Shown here: in pieces, positions 19,176 through 33,400 of the stretch
Numbering within the stretch: position 1 is the stretch's first letter
How the letters are laid out: each line of letters opens with the position of its first letter
From: Liolophura sinensis
Lineage: Eukaryota > Mollusca > Polyplacophora > Chitonida > Chitonidae
Assembly: GCF_032854445.1 (NCBI RefSeq)
Contig: NC_088305.1
Span: forward strand, 28,978,628-29,042,627
Direction of reading: 5' to 3'
Length of the DNA stretch: 64,000 nucleotides
Notes under the pieces: generated by a model
Told to the model about the DNA's origin: nothing
What the model saw: the letters and a program-made list of their open reading frames with translations, nothing else
Database searches by the model: none
Position numbers and translations under genes: made by a program

Positions 19176-21930
19176 CAAATGTAATAAAGACGGATGTCCA
19201 TTCCTTATTGGAACCCTTAACATCAGAGACAAAAACAAATTTAGATTAAATCAATGACCACGTGGCGTCAACGCTGAATAAATAAAAAAATCAATCATTC
19301 CCGATAAATCCCCCGCTGTTACCGATACAAACCGGCAGATGGATGGCTAATCGTCTGCAGTCAGACAATCTGGAACATGACAAGTATTGTAAATCAGCAC
19401 TAAAGCCCGTAAAAACTATTTTACAATACACGTTTGCACAGGTATTTCTCAGGGCCTCTATACTGCACTGTCTTGGGGGCAAATTCATTTTGTTAACGTT
19501 GTGCTTAACGACAAAACATTAAACACTCCCGAGAAAAACTCTACCAACATCATCCAACATTCAGCATTGTTATCCTGTGATAGCACTGAATGTCAGAACA
19601 CATACACTTAAGCATCTCGTGGATCTATGGTTCCCACGACTTCTCCATAGTTATGGTGATTTCGTTTGAACTAATGCTTTATTCCTTGCATTGTGTTTGC
19701 AAGCTATAAAATGGATAGTAGTTTGGTGGATAACTTGCAGCGGCAGGCACGACTGAAAATGGAGTTAACGGAAAGGGGGTTTACTTGTCCTAGTTTATAC
19801 TCCCAATACTGAGAACCAAACTGAAAAATACAACATAAAAGATATAGCTTTATTCATTAGACACTTCCATATTACCAAAATGTCAATGGGGTTCTGTGTA
19901 TCGGAGACGGTATGACATGTGTGAATGGTAATTACAGGGCTAAAGTGAAAATGAAACTAAAAATTCACCTTTATCTTTAACTAATCTGCTGGACGCCCTT
20001 GGTCATTTTATAGAATGTAATAGCTATCTTCAGTGAGACTTGTAATTTTCCACACCATATTTGTCACTCTAGACACTTTCTGTTCTCTACCAAAGTCGAC
20101 GTACAACTACCTGGAGGAAACACTATACCAGCGACATCAGAATGACAAACTATTCTTTCATAACACGTCCAACCAAGCTAAAACGCAGCTTCCAGCTATA
20201 AAGTCGTATTTATTTCGTGGCACTTATTTCGATAACTTTATAATGGAATTCTGTAAATGAGAGATTATATAACAATATGTGAGCGGAATTTATGGCTCTT
20301 TGCATTGTCTTCTTTTAAATATTTGCTCAGTATTATCACAACACTACACTTGAAGTATTTTCTAGAACAGTGCTGGCCACAGCTACTTACCTTTATAATC
20401 AAAATGAATACGTCAAACCAGGTGAACGGTGCAACCGTAATGGCGTAATGGCGTGAGGTTTACAGACCTATATATAGAATCGAAGCCATGTCCATAGTGC
20501 GCATGTGCACACAATCTATTAATAAACATTGAAAAGATAAACTGGCCACAGACCCCCATTAATTTCCCATAATCGATAATGTTAACATTTAGCACTGTAG
20601 CTCAGCCCCAACCATTTCGTGGCCAATTAGCTTTGGTGCATACCTGACCCAGCCTGTGAGAAGCCATAAAAATCTTGACACTGGTTGACTGTCAAAATCT
20701 GGACCTTTCTATGCCGGCAGCTGGCAGGTATCACAGTATCACAGGCAGAGACGAACACACAAAATGTTAGCAATGAATTTTATTCCTAGAGACTTGTATA
20801 GGTGAAGTCAACAGAATAATTACGGAGCGTAGGTTGTGCAACTTGTGCTAAAGTAGTTGAACTGGTGACGAATATCATTTGCGGTATATATGTGCCTCGC
20901 TGAATGATCTACGATATAAATATTACACACAAGTTTATGTACAAGACTAATTTTCGGCAAAATCCATAATTAGATTGATGTTCCAAAGAAATATGTCAAA
21001 TAAATAGTAAGAGGTAGCCAACTAATTGAAAGAAGCCGTGGATGTGTCACATGCTATCAACCTTGATGTCATTACAATATAATTTCCTCTCCTGCCACCC
21101 CTGAGGGTTTTAAAGTGAACAAATACACCTGAGTTTGAATTGTTAAACTGCTGAAATCAAAGCTGAAAGCCGGGAGGTGAACCCTTAGACCACAACGGCG
21201 TCGAAATGAAGTGAGCAATCGCGGCATGCTCTAATATTTTACATCCACGATGCCCAGACCTTTTGGTTCTAATCTAATGAAACGTTCGCCGTAATTATCC
21301 AGTAAATACATGTACCGTTGAAGTTTGCTGTTTTTAACGTGGTAAATCCCTTTGCCGATCAACTCTTTTGAACTTTGAAAAACGAAAAAGTTGTAACAGG
21401 AATTCAGAAATTCCTGTCGCAGTCGAATGTGGTTCTAGTGTTGCAAATAGCTCTTCTCAAGCAATTCGTGGTTGCATAATATTATCATGCCAAGATATGT
21501 AGCTGTGGAGAAGATGATATGTGTTCCTTATAAGACTATTACTCACCTGAGCAATACGGTACCTCGTTTGTGGGACGCGCGGCTCCCTGGTGGCCGTATA
21601 TTTAGCACAGACATCAATATTGGCACGGGCTTCAACCTCAGTGTCGTTTAAAATGGGCCAGCAATGTCACCTTTCCTCTATCAGCTGATTCTTGCTGTTA
21701 TCGCCCACATCCTGCATGACGGACCCTCAAGTGTTCGGTGTCGACGAAGAAAACATTTAGCTGATCCATTTCCCGTACATTTAGATTAGTGACATTTAGA
21801 TCTGAGATCTGTTTCATTCGTCCAAACTTAGCTTTCAGAATTACAGATTCGCTAAAGTGATCAGTCCTACGGACACAGCTATATATTATTAATATTATAT
21901 TTGTCTTCATAATTTGTTACTATCAAATTT
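19176..21930. other. Intergenic, nothing recognised
   Basis: No exon, repeat family or RNA gene recognised. The open frames are short and motif-free. Confidence 0.45.
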
Positions 21931-21933
21931 TTG

Positions 21934-22197
21934 TGGAGGACCGTGGCTCAGTCGGTTAGCGCGCTAGCGCAGCGTAATGACCCAGGAGTCTCTCACCAAT
22001 GCGGTCGCTGTGAGTTCAAGTCCAGCTCATGCTGGCTGCCTCTCCGGCTGTACGTGGGAAGGTCTTTCAGCAACCTGCGGATAGTCGTGGGTTTCCCCAG
22101 GGCTCTGCCCGGTTTCCTCCACCGGCTGGCCGCCGTCGTATAAGTGAAATATTCTGGAGTACGGCGTTAAACACCAATCAAATAAATAAATAAATCA
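21934..22197 (+). mobile_element. SINE family A, full length
   Basis: The tRNA head (GTGGCTCAGTCGGTTAGCGC as A box, GTGAGTTCAAGTCCAGC as B box) is followed by the CTGCGGATAGTCGTGGG body, the tail GGAGTACGGCGTTAAACACC and AAATAAATAAATAAAT. Confidence 0.9.
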
Positions 22198-22199
22198 AA

Positions 22200-23470
22200 T
22201 CTTGTGGAGGTGATAATTATCAGTGTAATAACTACGCCAGCATCAACGTATTCTATAACAACCTATACTCTGGAGGAACTATCAGGCCTTTCTCACTTAA
22301 CAGAGGAGTATATCCGTACATTCTCGTCACATATGTACGGAATTGTACCGTATTCCAAAAATACATAAATCTCCATACAAAGCTCGCTTTATTGCGGGTC
22401 GAAAAACTGTACCACCAAATTCGTATCTACTGTCTGAACCAAGGCACTACAAGAAGTACAGCACCTTTGGAAAAAATACTGCTGTGCAATTACAAACAAT
22501 TCAGCCGCCAATTGCATGTGTACTACCAAAAATTCCAAACGTTACACTGAGGAACTAGACCCTCAAATAGGCGTAACGTACAAGGATATGTGTATTTGGG
22601 AATTCTCTAGTCTCTATCCTACTACCCCTGACACAAATTTAATTGATAGAATTACATCAGAATTTGGTCACTGCTAACTGAACTTTAACGACAACAAAAT
22701 CCTTCTTCAGTTCCACGTCTTAAAAAGGTGATATGGGATGTTCCGTTGTTCATCAATTTGCAAGAATTTATCATTTATAACGCAACTGCGAAATTCGATG
22801 AAACCATATATCAACAGTGTACAGGTATTCCGATGGGTACAAACTGTGGCCCCCGTTTGGCTGGCCTGCCCGTCTGCCCGTTGGATTTAAAGGACACTAC
22901 AGAATCCCCAGTTGGTAGATCTTATCTGGACGAAAAGGTCCTACATATGTCGACTTGTAGCATTTGTTAGAGGCTGTGTTATTTGACGATTCCAATTAAC
23001 ATCACAAGTTATCACTTCAAGAACCTGTGTTAAGGTTATTTCATCAGACGCCCTCATTCTAAGTTTGCTAAGTTTTACAATGAGTATAATTTTCTTGTAA
23101 GTAAATAGGGAATAACGTCCAGAATCTCTGACACTCTTCTTCGTGATTGTGTTTAATTCCGGTTAATCCGGGGTTATAGGGGCAGTGTATTCATCGTGTT
23201 GAATTAGATCGTAACGTTGGATATATGAACAGTTGCAATCAAAGCGCAGTTGAGATACATTTTGATTATCGCCAACTTGTATACATGATTTGGATACTGA
23301 TTTCATTCATTCGCGTGGAACATTCATCGCATCTTTCTAAAACCATTGACAACAGTTCACTGCTTCTCTTTGCACGATTCCGTCCTATTTTCGCACTTTA
23401 TATACTTTATTACCATTTTGGTGGTTTGTGTCATACAACGTCTTGGTAACTTTCCTTGCAATTATTACCC
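22200..23470 (+). mobile_element. Penelope-like element RT remnant
   Basis: Frame-broken RT pieces appear in order: YRIPKIHKSPYKARFIAG (22343 on), then IYQQCTGIPMGTNCGPRLA near 22810-22865, then a C-terminal region. The P-K-x-H-K-x-P-Y and IPMGTNC motifs are typical of Penelope-like RTs. Sequence near 22240 and 23310 matches the inverted copy at 43.2-44.7 kb. No GIY-YIG domain seen. Confidence 0.75.
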
Positions 23471-23719
23471 GGAAGGACTATTTTGGTTGACGGCTGATAT
23501 ACGAATGTCTGTTGCGACCCATAGACGCATATAGTGATATTTGTCTCTACCCATGAAGAAGGGCTAAAAATAATTTCTATGCAAAGGGACATTATTAGTA
23601 GAAAATTCACATACAATAATAAAAGTTTGATCGGATTTGCGTAACCCGTTTTTGTTGAAATAGTGTCATCACTCAAGCATACTGCAAGATCTTATCCATG
23701 ATAATTCCCAGACATGATA

Positions 23720-23815
23720 TATTTTTGTCTGGCATTTCACGCCGCACTTAAGATATATTCCACCTATGTAACGGCGATCAAGTTCATGGAGGAAACCGAG
23801 ACAAACCACTCCACT
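23720..23815 (-). mobile_element. SINE family A fragment, degenerate
   Basis: TTTCACGCCGCACTTAAGA, TATTCCACCTATGTAACGGC and GGAGGAAACCGAGAC resemble the family A 3' half. Confidence 0.4.
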
Positions 23816-24194
23816 AAGAAAATATACATTCACAATACCCAGAACCCATGGCCTGTAGGTACAATTTTGGTTTCTTTTTGATCCTATAACAAAAGCCATC
23901 AAGCAAAAATGGAGAGGTATGTTGTGACAGGAGAGACATAGATGGCGCTGTAAAGTCACGTGACTTTGACAACAAAGTCTGAGGAGTGGGTGTGCCGGCA
24001 GACAAGGTCCACACGTCAATCAAGACCCAGGATATGCATGCTTTGCACAAGAGGACCTATACCTGGAAACTAGGCGTAAAACTTCAATATATACACTTGT
24101 CATGGTGAGTGCCGGACGCAAGTTTACACCAGTTAAGTGCTCAAACGTTGCCATTTATTGAATCCAACTCCTTTCATCTCAGATCTACACGCTG

Positions 24195-24200
24195 TTTATT
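24195..24200 (-). promoter_or_regulatory. Polyadenylation signal of the complete GALNT gene
   Basis: AATAAA on the - strand (GTCAATAAACAGC), about 48 nt after the stop codon, implying a short 3' UTR. Confidence 0.6.
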
Positions 24201-24247
24201 GACTAAAAAAATTCACAACACAAGATTTCGCCAGTTATAGGCGCAGT

Positions 24248-24418
24248 TCACCAACTCCTGGCGTAGTCATAATCCGACATCACTTTCTGGCCAGGTGCTT
24301 TTCTCGTCCATTCCCAAAGCTGTTCGGGTTTCGCTGAGCACTTGGCCATATGCACTGTGGACTTGTCGGCTAGTATTTCCAAACACGAATCTGTCTCCGG
24401 GTGAAAAATCGTATTATC
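24248..24418 (-). CDS. GALNT: GALNT exon 11 (lectin gamma repeat, stop)
   Basis: The acceptor AATTCTAG precedes [16 protein letters not shown]. It carries C-L-E and QLW and ends [11 protein letters not shown]. 57 codons including the stop, phase 0. Confidence 0.88.
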   Translation of the reverse strand, partial: DNTIFHPETDSCLEILADKSTVHMAKCSAKPEQLWEWTRKAPGQKVMSDYDYARSW

Positions 24419-27400
24419 CTAGAATTTATCAAAAATAACAAGACGTCATTGACCAATGATTTGATCACAAACTTAACAACTAAAGCAGTGGCTAGGAAAG
24501 CCTTTAAGACTCCAAACCAACGTCATTATCTAATGGTTTGATAACAGAATTAACAACCAAAGTAGTGGCTAAGAAAGCACTTAAGACCCCAAACCAACGT
24601 CATTGACCGATGGTTTGATCACAGAATTAAAAACTAAAATAGTGGCTAAGAAAACACTTAAGACCCCAAACAAACGTGATTTGGGTTGTCGTTTCGATAT
24701 TTAATTACAGCCTTATGAGACACGTACATACCTATAGTACATGCGTGTCATTATAATCAAAAGGTAAACGACTTTGGGGCAAGGGGGATAACCCTATGTC
24801 GTTGCAGCATATTAAGAGTTTTTACTCTTTGCCTAGCTGTCTTTGTCTAGCTGTCTACCATATACAAATGAACGCCCCTGTGTGCCTTTGGCTGAAGGAT
24901 CTATAGCAAAAGCGTATTTGTTCTCGGTTAAATAATCTATAGCAATGCGTGTATCAAGCAATAGAAACTGTTTTAATAAATTACCCATAAAACACTGTTT
25001 CTAAATCGAAGACATTGGCTTTCTGGTTCCTTTGAAATATGAAATGAGACAAATACATGCAAGCCCTCTTTCAGTATCTTTTTAACTACAAACCACCATA
25101 AATGCACCTCCAATGAAAGTGGATAGTTGGTTTATAATTAAAACCAACTAACGCGCTGTTAGGCTTTATTCCCGATGATAGCATGCTTTACTTGTTTATT
25201 TTACTTTATTTGTTTATTTATTTACTTATATATTTATTTATAAATTGATAAGTGTTTTACGGCATACTCGAGAACACTTCATTTATACAACGTTGGCGAG
25301 CATTATCGTGGGACGAAACCGGGGAACCTGCGATCATCCGCAGGTTGCTGGCAGACTTTCTCAGGTACGACAGCAGAGGAAGCCAGGATAAGCTGGACTT
25401 GATCTCACAGCAACCGCACTGGCTAGACGCTCCTGGGTCAGTGCGCCGCGGGCTTTATCTTCCATTTACTGCATTTACTGTTGACTGCATAATAGCCCTT
25501 CTCACCGAATCAAAAGGTGGTCACCAATGAACTCCAAGAATCGCTTACACCATTTGGCCAGTCCAAGATAGCTCTACAACGTTAGGTTTTCAAATAGTTT
25601 TTCCGCCCTAGGTGAGTCACTATATACCGTTATCGAACTAGGACACAGGATCTGGGCTGTTGAGACATGTTGGACTGACATGGTGTTGAGGCATGTTGGA
25701 CTGAGACATGGTGTTGAGGCATGTTGGACTGAGACATGGTGTTGAGGCATGTTGGACTGAGACATGGTGTTGAGGCATGTTGGACTGAGACAAGAGGTGC
25801 ACACGCACCCATTTTTTCAAGATTACTATAATGTGACTAAGATTTACTAGCATTTAGATCTATATTAGATCGCACTTGTTACTTCCTGGTTCGCGGGGAA
25901 TGTTATTTCTATCATTTTGAAATGAAGACCGATCCTTAGCTGAATAAAACAAGAAAACATCACTTTTATCAGGCTGCAACGTCAACACTCCTCTAGAGAG
26001 GACAAAGAACGGCAGAACGGAAGTACGTTAAAGCGCGAACCTAACTGTAAAACAAATAAGCTCGTAATATACAAGACTCTCTCTACCCCTCCGACACACA
26101 ATCTTACCTCTCGGTATCTCCAATGCTGGTTGCCCTTCCCACCGTGACATCGGCTCCCACTTGGTGGGTTATCCTGGACGTAATGGAGACACTGCTCGTC
26201 TCGCCTGATCTCTTCGCCGTCGCTGTACACCCAGTACTTCACAGAAAGCCAAGGAAGAAAACAATTATTCATAATCGTGTGATATAATCGTGTACATTAC
26301 ATATGGGTTAACCGGAAGTCCTGGTGCTCATTTGCACCACCTAGCGGATTACTTTTACAGGGTCATCATTCTTGCGCCACTTTTCACAGATCTTCCTAAA
26401 TTTGTCGAATCATCAATGATGTTGTCTGGGATACAGCGCCATAAGGCGGTGAGGTTCTTAAGAAAGGTTACCAAAAATCGATCTACGAGGTTTTGTGAAG
26501 GTGGGACCAAATAATGCATCTAGAATGTGAAAACTGAACAACATGCTGGGTAGGAAACCCAGTAAACACTCACCTGTATCTCGATGTTAGTGCAGGGGCT
26601 GAGGGTAAGGCTGTACCGAGAGGTGTCAGTATGAGGGGTGGGGCCTTGTAAGCAGAGTTCTGAAGACACAGACTTTATCTGCAAAAATATTATGTGCGTT
26701 CCGTGAATGATACAATAAAATGAAAAGAAAAACAGAAAGGAAATGAAACAGAAGGGAACATAACTATAGTTAGTTCCATAAACGAATATATGTGTTTGAA
26801 GGAATGCATATATGGAGAAAAAAGACACGTCTTCTGTACACACGATATATCTGATTCTTTCTATGTACACTTACATTTCTGTGATATGTGATGTGTGAAC
26901 ACTTACATTTCTGTGATATGTGATGTGTGAACACTTACATTTCTGTGATATATGATGTCTCTGAACACTTACATTTCTGTGATATGTGATGTCACTGAAC
27001 ACTTACATTTTATGATGTCTGAACACTTACATTTCTGTGATATGTGATGTCTCTGAACACTTACATTTCTGTGATATGTGATGTCTGCACATTTACATTT
27101 CTGTGATATGTGATGTCTCAAACACTTACATTTCTGTGATATATGATGTCTCTGAACACTTACATTATTGGATTCCTGAGACCGTTATACACACATATTA
27201 GCGTATGTGATGTGATATTCTTCCAAGCTTACAATGTGGGATATGAGACCGTTTTACACTTATATTAGGCTATGTGATATCATAGAACACGTATATATGA
27301 TATACGAGACCGCTGCACACCTACGTTATACAGATAGTGCATACTGAGGGATGAGAAATGAAGAATGAGCCCAATCGGCGCTTCAAGGGTCTCACCAGTT

Positions 27401-30400
27401 CACACAGATATCGGCGAGACAGGTGGGGATCTTGCAAACGCCCGCTGTTAAAAGACGTGATTTTACGTCAGGTACCAACGGCGCCGTCGAGTCGACAGAC
27501 AGATGTGTATTCAGTCTAGGAATTACTTTAAAATAACGTCTTTTACCTACGCCGATATATCTGCGTGAACTCGCGAGGCCCCTGAAACGATGATTGGGCT
27601 CAATGTCAGCTCGAGAGAAATGATATTCAACGAATGGGGAGCACGAGTTAAACATCACTTGTGGAGAGCTGACAATTCCTGATATACCATCCCTGCATGC
27701 ACTATGTGCACGAAATCGTTGGCTATTCCCTCGTGAACGTGGGATATTACTTTGTGAGCGTGACGTTGCTTTGCGTGAGATCATTATACATTAAGTTTTG
27801 CGAAATATTGTGTGACCGTGTATTGGCCGATGGAAACCAAAAATAACGCTATGAAGTATAATAAATGACATCGTTGTACATTTACACTGGCCTAACATGT
27901 GACAGTTTGCGTACACCCTGGGATATGTGACGTGTGTCTACGTACACCCTGGGATATGTGACGTGTGTCTACGTACACCCTGGGATATGTGACGTGTGTC
28001 TATGTACACCATGGGATATGTGACGTGTGTCTACGTACACCATGGGATATGTGACGTGTGTCTACGTACACCCTGGGATATGTGACGTGTGTCTACGTAC
28101 ACCCTGGGATATGTGACGTGTGTCTATGTACACCATGGGATATGTGACGTGTGTCTACGTACACCATGGGATATGTGACGTGTGTCTACGTACACCATGG
28201 GATATGTGACGTGTGTCTACGTACACCATGGGATATGTGACGTGTGTCTACGTACATTACCAGAAGCCTTGACGTCTACGGGCACATACAGATGGGGATA
28301 GACGTTATCCAAGTACCACTGGAAAGATCGACACTGGAGCCGCTGACGGAGACGCTGGCGATCTGACACATCCCCATAATCCCCCTGTGACGGGCAAATA
28401 ACAGTTCTCCTTAAGCATTGTGTACCATGTTTATTTATTTATTTATTTCATTCGTGCATGTTTCACGCCGTACTCAAGAATATTTCACTTATACGACGGC
28501 AGCCAGCATTATGGTGGTAGGAATTAAATAAAACCGGGTAGAGCCCACGGGAAGCCCACGACCATTCGCAAGTTGCTGGAAGACCTTTCCACGTACGGTC
28601 GGAGAGGAATCCAGCAGAAGCTGAACTTGAACTCACAGCGACCTCATTGATGAGAGGTTCCTGGGTCACTGTAACGCGTTAGTTTCCCATCCCCTCGGCA
28701 ATGGAAGCCCCTTACATACTATTATATATGTACTTCTTAATTTGCGATTTCTGAGAAAGAGAAAATAGATTACCTTTCTTTTATTTGTTTTTTTTTCTCA
28801 ATAATTCCAATGTTTCTTTGTATTAAATCGGGTTTTACCTTCGCTGTTCTTTCCATCAGTTGTAGAATTGAGCGTGCCCATTGGCATTATAGTTTAAGCA
28901 ACATTAGATAGGAACGAAAAGAGCAAACTATCAATGTAAATTCTCCATAAAACTATTAATTTCTCACCAAATCATAGTGTATTCTATCGTAGTAATACTT
29001 CTTGTAGTCATCCAGCCAAACTTCCGCCAGACGCACGGAGTTCTTTTTGATGACGTCAACACCCTCCTTCCACGTGTAAGGAGTAGACCGTCGGAAAATA
29101 TGGCCCACGTGCGAGCAAGGGATGGTTAAAATTCCTCCTCCACACATCCACACCTGAAAATAGTCCGTGAGAGGTATTACTTACAGATTAATAAAGGACT
29201 GTCAAAACACTGGTATTAGGTTAAGAAGTTTGTCAGCTTATCAAAAATATTTAGGATGGAGATATTTCGGTTACAGCTGATGTAATGTGTTACGACAATT
29301 ATCAATAAATATTTGCAAATTATGCGCATCAGCATACAAGTATTCTGTAAGACGTGATCCACGTGATCTCCTCAGTAACAAAACAATGTCCCCCTAATGT
29401 CACAGCATAGGAAAATGCCTACGTTTGAAGCGCTGTGAGCGATAGTATATTTACTGGATTTGAATCATTTTCAGCTTTCCAGATAGTCTGAGTAATTCTG
29501 TAGAGCTTACGTGATGTTTTTAGCCTACGCCCAAGCTGGGACAGATCCCGTGATCTCTAACTTCCGGGATTTCTTGCAGAGTGACAAATATACATTGACT
29601 GAAGATATTGTGGGTGATTGATGGACAATGATCTTGTAATATGTCAATAACATTGAATAACTGTACTATTACAGGAACTACAGTACGTAGAGTATTCATA
29701 TTTATTTATTTATTTGATTGGTGCTTTACTATGTAATATTTCACAAAGACGACAGCGCCCAGCATTATGGTGGGAGGAAACCTGGCAATCTGCTGGAAAC
29801 ACACGACCATCCGCAGGTTGCTGACAGACTTTCCAACGTACGATCCAAGAAGGTGTCAAAATAAATCTTACTTCTGTCATATAAACTACTGGCAAACTGT
29901 TGAGCACAGCGCTAAACATCAATGATTGAATGAATGAATGAATCACTCATTCAATGAATCAACCAATAAATCAATCACGGAATAAGTCAGTCAGTTGGAG
30001 TTCATACTGAATCGACTAACCCTTAAGGACGTCTCAATGTTCTCCCCTCCCCAGATCTCCATACCCGCGTCATATGTCCCTATGTGAGTGAAAAATTCAC
30101 GATTGATGGCGAATATACCCCCGGGCATGGCCGGACTCCTACAACATAAGAGAAGAAAACAGTGCTAGGTCTATAGGCCGTCATTTTGTGATTTCAGAAA
30201 TCTGGAACAACACTATCGATAAGGCCACGGAATTTATGTAGGAAATGATGTCCGAAAAACATACATATCTGTGTTTCAACCCTTTTATACTACTTATATT
30301 TGATAAACGTGCATTCTCTTTATGTACATGGCTTCAACATCACTTCACATGAATGCTCATTATATCTCCGCAACAGGACATCATTGATGAAGCTATTCCT

Positions 30401-33400
30401 AAACAAACCTGCGTTCGTCCCACAGAATGCTAATGTCAAATTTGTCTAGCAGTGGCATTGGTGGAAAGCTAGCGTAGAGTGCGGCAAATCCGCTGCAAGG
30501 AGTATAATCCGGACTGGCAGTATGATCTATAAAGCCTTCCAATTCTGTCTTTTATTACAGTGAAAAGTGAACATATTTTTAGAGACAGTTTTCAAGGGCG
30601 TTTCTGTTAATGCTCACTTCATTTTAATCGGTCTTTTCCTTTGATACATTCTGAAACAGCAAGGAGCCAATGAACAGAGGGGCAGAATATTAACTTTTAC
30701 ATCTCTTATAGGAATTAACAAATCAACAAATTTGGGCAACGTTACCTAGCAGGGTCAGTCAGCTTTTTCCTGCGATATCGTTCATTGGGTGACATCGGAG
30801 TCCAACGAAAGAGGAGCTGCCAATCAAAACCGCCGACTTGGAGGGAGGTTCTCTCGTTGCCATTGGTACCCACATATTCAAATGTGTTGTCGTAGATCGA
30901 GTCGATGATTGGACAAGTAATCAAGGTACTGTTTTCAGAGATCGGAGTGAGGAGAGGTTCGAGCCAACCTTCACGAAAAAACAACACTGTCAGTTTATTT
31001 GACTGATGAAGGGTGGTGGTTTACTCTATAGCTACGGCCAAGAGTATTAATCCAAAAATCAACTACAGATTTGCCAAAATCACACCACCTCCAGTTTTGC
31101 CTTACGATCCAAATTCCAATCAGGAATTATCTGTCCATATTGCAAGGAATACCTTCGCAGTTTTGGAGGATCCTTTCAGGATCCTTGGAACGCCTTCAGT
31201 TACAGGTTCCATGGGTCACCTTTCAAAGTTCCATGGAGCGGCCTTTCAGGTTCAATGGGGCAGCCTTGTAAGTTCAAAAGAGCGCCCTTTCAGGTTCCAA
31301 GGGGCAGCATGGATAACCATTTCAGGTTCCATGAGGCACCTTTAATGGATCCTAAAAAAGACCTTTCAAGGTCTCTTGGAATACACCTCCACGTTTTTTG
31401 CACCACTTTCTTCATGTGTATGTACCATAACATGTGTAACTTACCTGGTTGACATTCACAGTGCGAGTCCATAAAGATGAGCACCTTGCCCGTGGCAACT
31501 TGGTATCCTAGCAACCGCGCCCGTATAAGCCCCTCCCTCTGACTAGACCTAACTAATGTGACCTTGGGTATACCCGACAAATAATTCTCCAGTGGCTCCT
31601 TAAGGTGATCTGTAAACATAAACATCATCGTAAACAGAAAACAAAATAACATCATTACACATACTAACGATTCTAAATGGCTTTTTATCTAAGTTGGTCA
31701 AATTTCTGGTATCCAATCTTAAACTTAAATTTTTGTTCACAGGCATACAATAATGATGTTGTTGTTACTAGGAGTTACATCATGCCTACTTATCTTTGTT
31801 GGAGGTACGTTTTTATCATCTGAATAATGTTTTAGTTTACATAAGAAAATGAAGACATACAATGTTAGCAATCATTGTTTTTTTTTTTTTTTAATTTATC
31901 TGATGTAGTGTCCGGAGTTAGCTAAAGCATCGCTCTTTCACAGATACCCGACAAACCTCCTGACTTCAAACCACAGTCGAAACAGTGAGCGCTGGATTTG
32001 AAAATACGACCTCGTAAGTCTGGGCCCAATCCCTTGGGGCCAGAACAACGCTTCAGCCGGTTGAGCAACACAATCAAATCTGATTAGTTGGCATAATGGA
32101 AATGAGATCTTAGGTTAAGTCGCATATGTATGCAAAGGCTCATAACCCACTGATGAACCAAATAATCACCCAATAAACTCATCGCGATGTGTTTAGCCAC
32201 GCCTACCTTCCGTGGAGAAGTCGTCCACCAGTATGATCTCCTTCAGCAGATCGGGAGGGGAGCGGTTTATGATGCTGTACACGGTGCGTAACAATGTCGA
32301 CATGGCCTCGTTGTGAAAACAGATGATGACACTAGTGTCCGGTAACTCTCGTGGGTAACTGAGATCATTACATCTGAAACAACAACAACAACATGTCTTA
32401 AAGGTTTCGGAGAAATTGTATCTGTCCAAAAGTATACGATTAGAGTTAAACGCCACATTGGCAGTACTTCGTGGGATTGGTAAAAAAAGAAACAAAAAAT
32501 CAGCAAAAATTGGAAAACCGTATTTTAATAAGTTTAAACATGGTAGGCTATTATATGAATTATATATATTAAAATCATAAGATACGGTATAGGTCGGTGT
32601 TCTATAAATGCTTAATTATAGCATTTCCATCGACGCTGTCAAATAACTGAAATATATTCGAAGTATATGAACAGTCCACGAAGATAACTTTACTGCCAAA
32701 CTGGAAATCACGTGTAAAATATTCGGGAGCAGCACTCCCTCTTACGAAGAAAGGCAACCATTATCCAATGACAGCCAAACTAGCTACATATTTGAAGCCG
32801 CAGTTGTGAACTTTTGCCGCCTATTACTCTCTTTTAATAAACTTTATACTTCTTTTCACTTGATATATTTGACTGGTAATTGGCCCCCTTCGGAATGACG
32901 GAATCCACCTCTGAAGAAGAATACAACACTATCAAATATAGGTGAAGAAACTTCTGAAAAGTCATAAAAGGTTTATTTATTTTATTTATTTACTTTGGGT
33001 TTCCTCCCACCATATTACTGGGCGCCGCCTTTCAAGTGACATATTCTTGAGTACGGAGTAAAACACCAATCAAATAAATAATTATTTAATTTTTGTTTGA
33101 GGCCGTACTCTAGAGTTTTTACCGTATAATACGGCAGTCCGGGGCCTCTGTGGCTCAGTCGGTTAGCGCGCTAGCGCAGCGTAATGACCCAGGAGTCTCT
33201 CGCCAATGCGGTCGCTGTGGGTTGAAGTCCAGTTCATGCTGGCTTCCTCTCCGGCCGTAAGTGGGAAGGTCTGCAGCAACCTGCGGATGGTCGTGGGTTT
33301 CTCTGCCCGGTTTCCTCCCACCATAATGCTGGTCGCCGTCGTATAAGTGAAATATTCTTGAGTACGGCGTAAAACACCAATCAAATAAATAAATAAATAA

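Noticed and set aside
21934-22030. tRNA gene candidate (also at 33143, 45100 and 52440)
   Set aside because: A and B boxes are present, but these are SINE heads: the acceptor stem does not close and each is followed by a SINE body.
28261-28384. GALNT exon 8 ending at the GTAATG donor
   Set aside because: It would end in phase 1, while exon 9 must start in phase 0 to read its lectin motif; the GTACGT donor 5 bp later fits.
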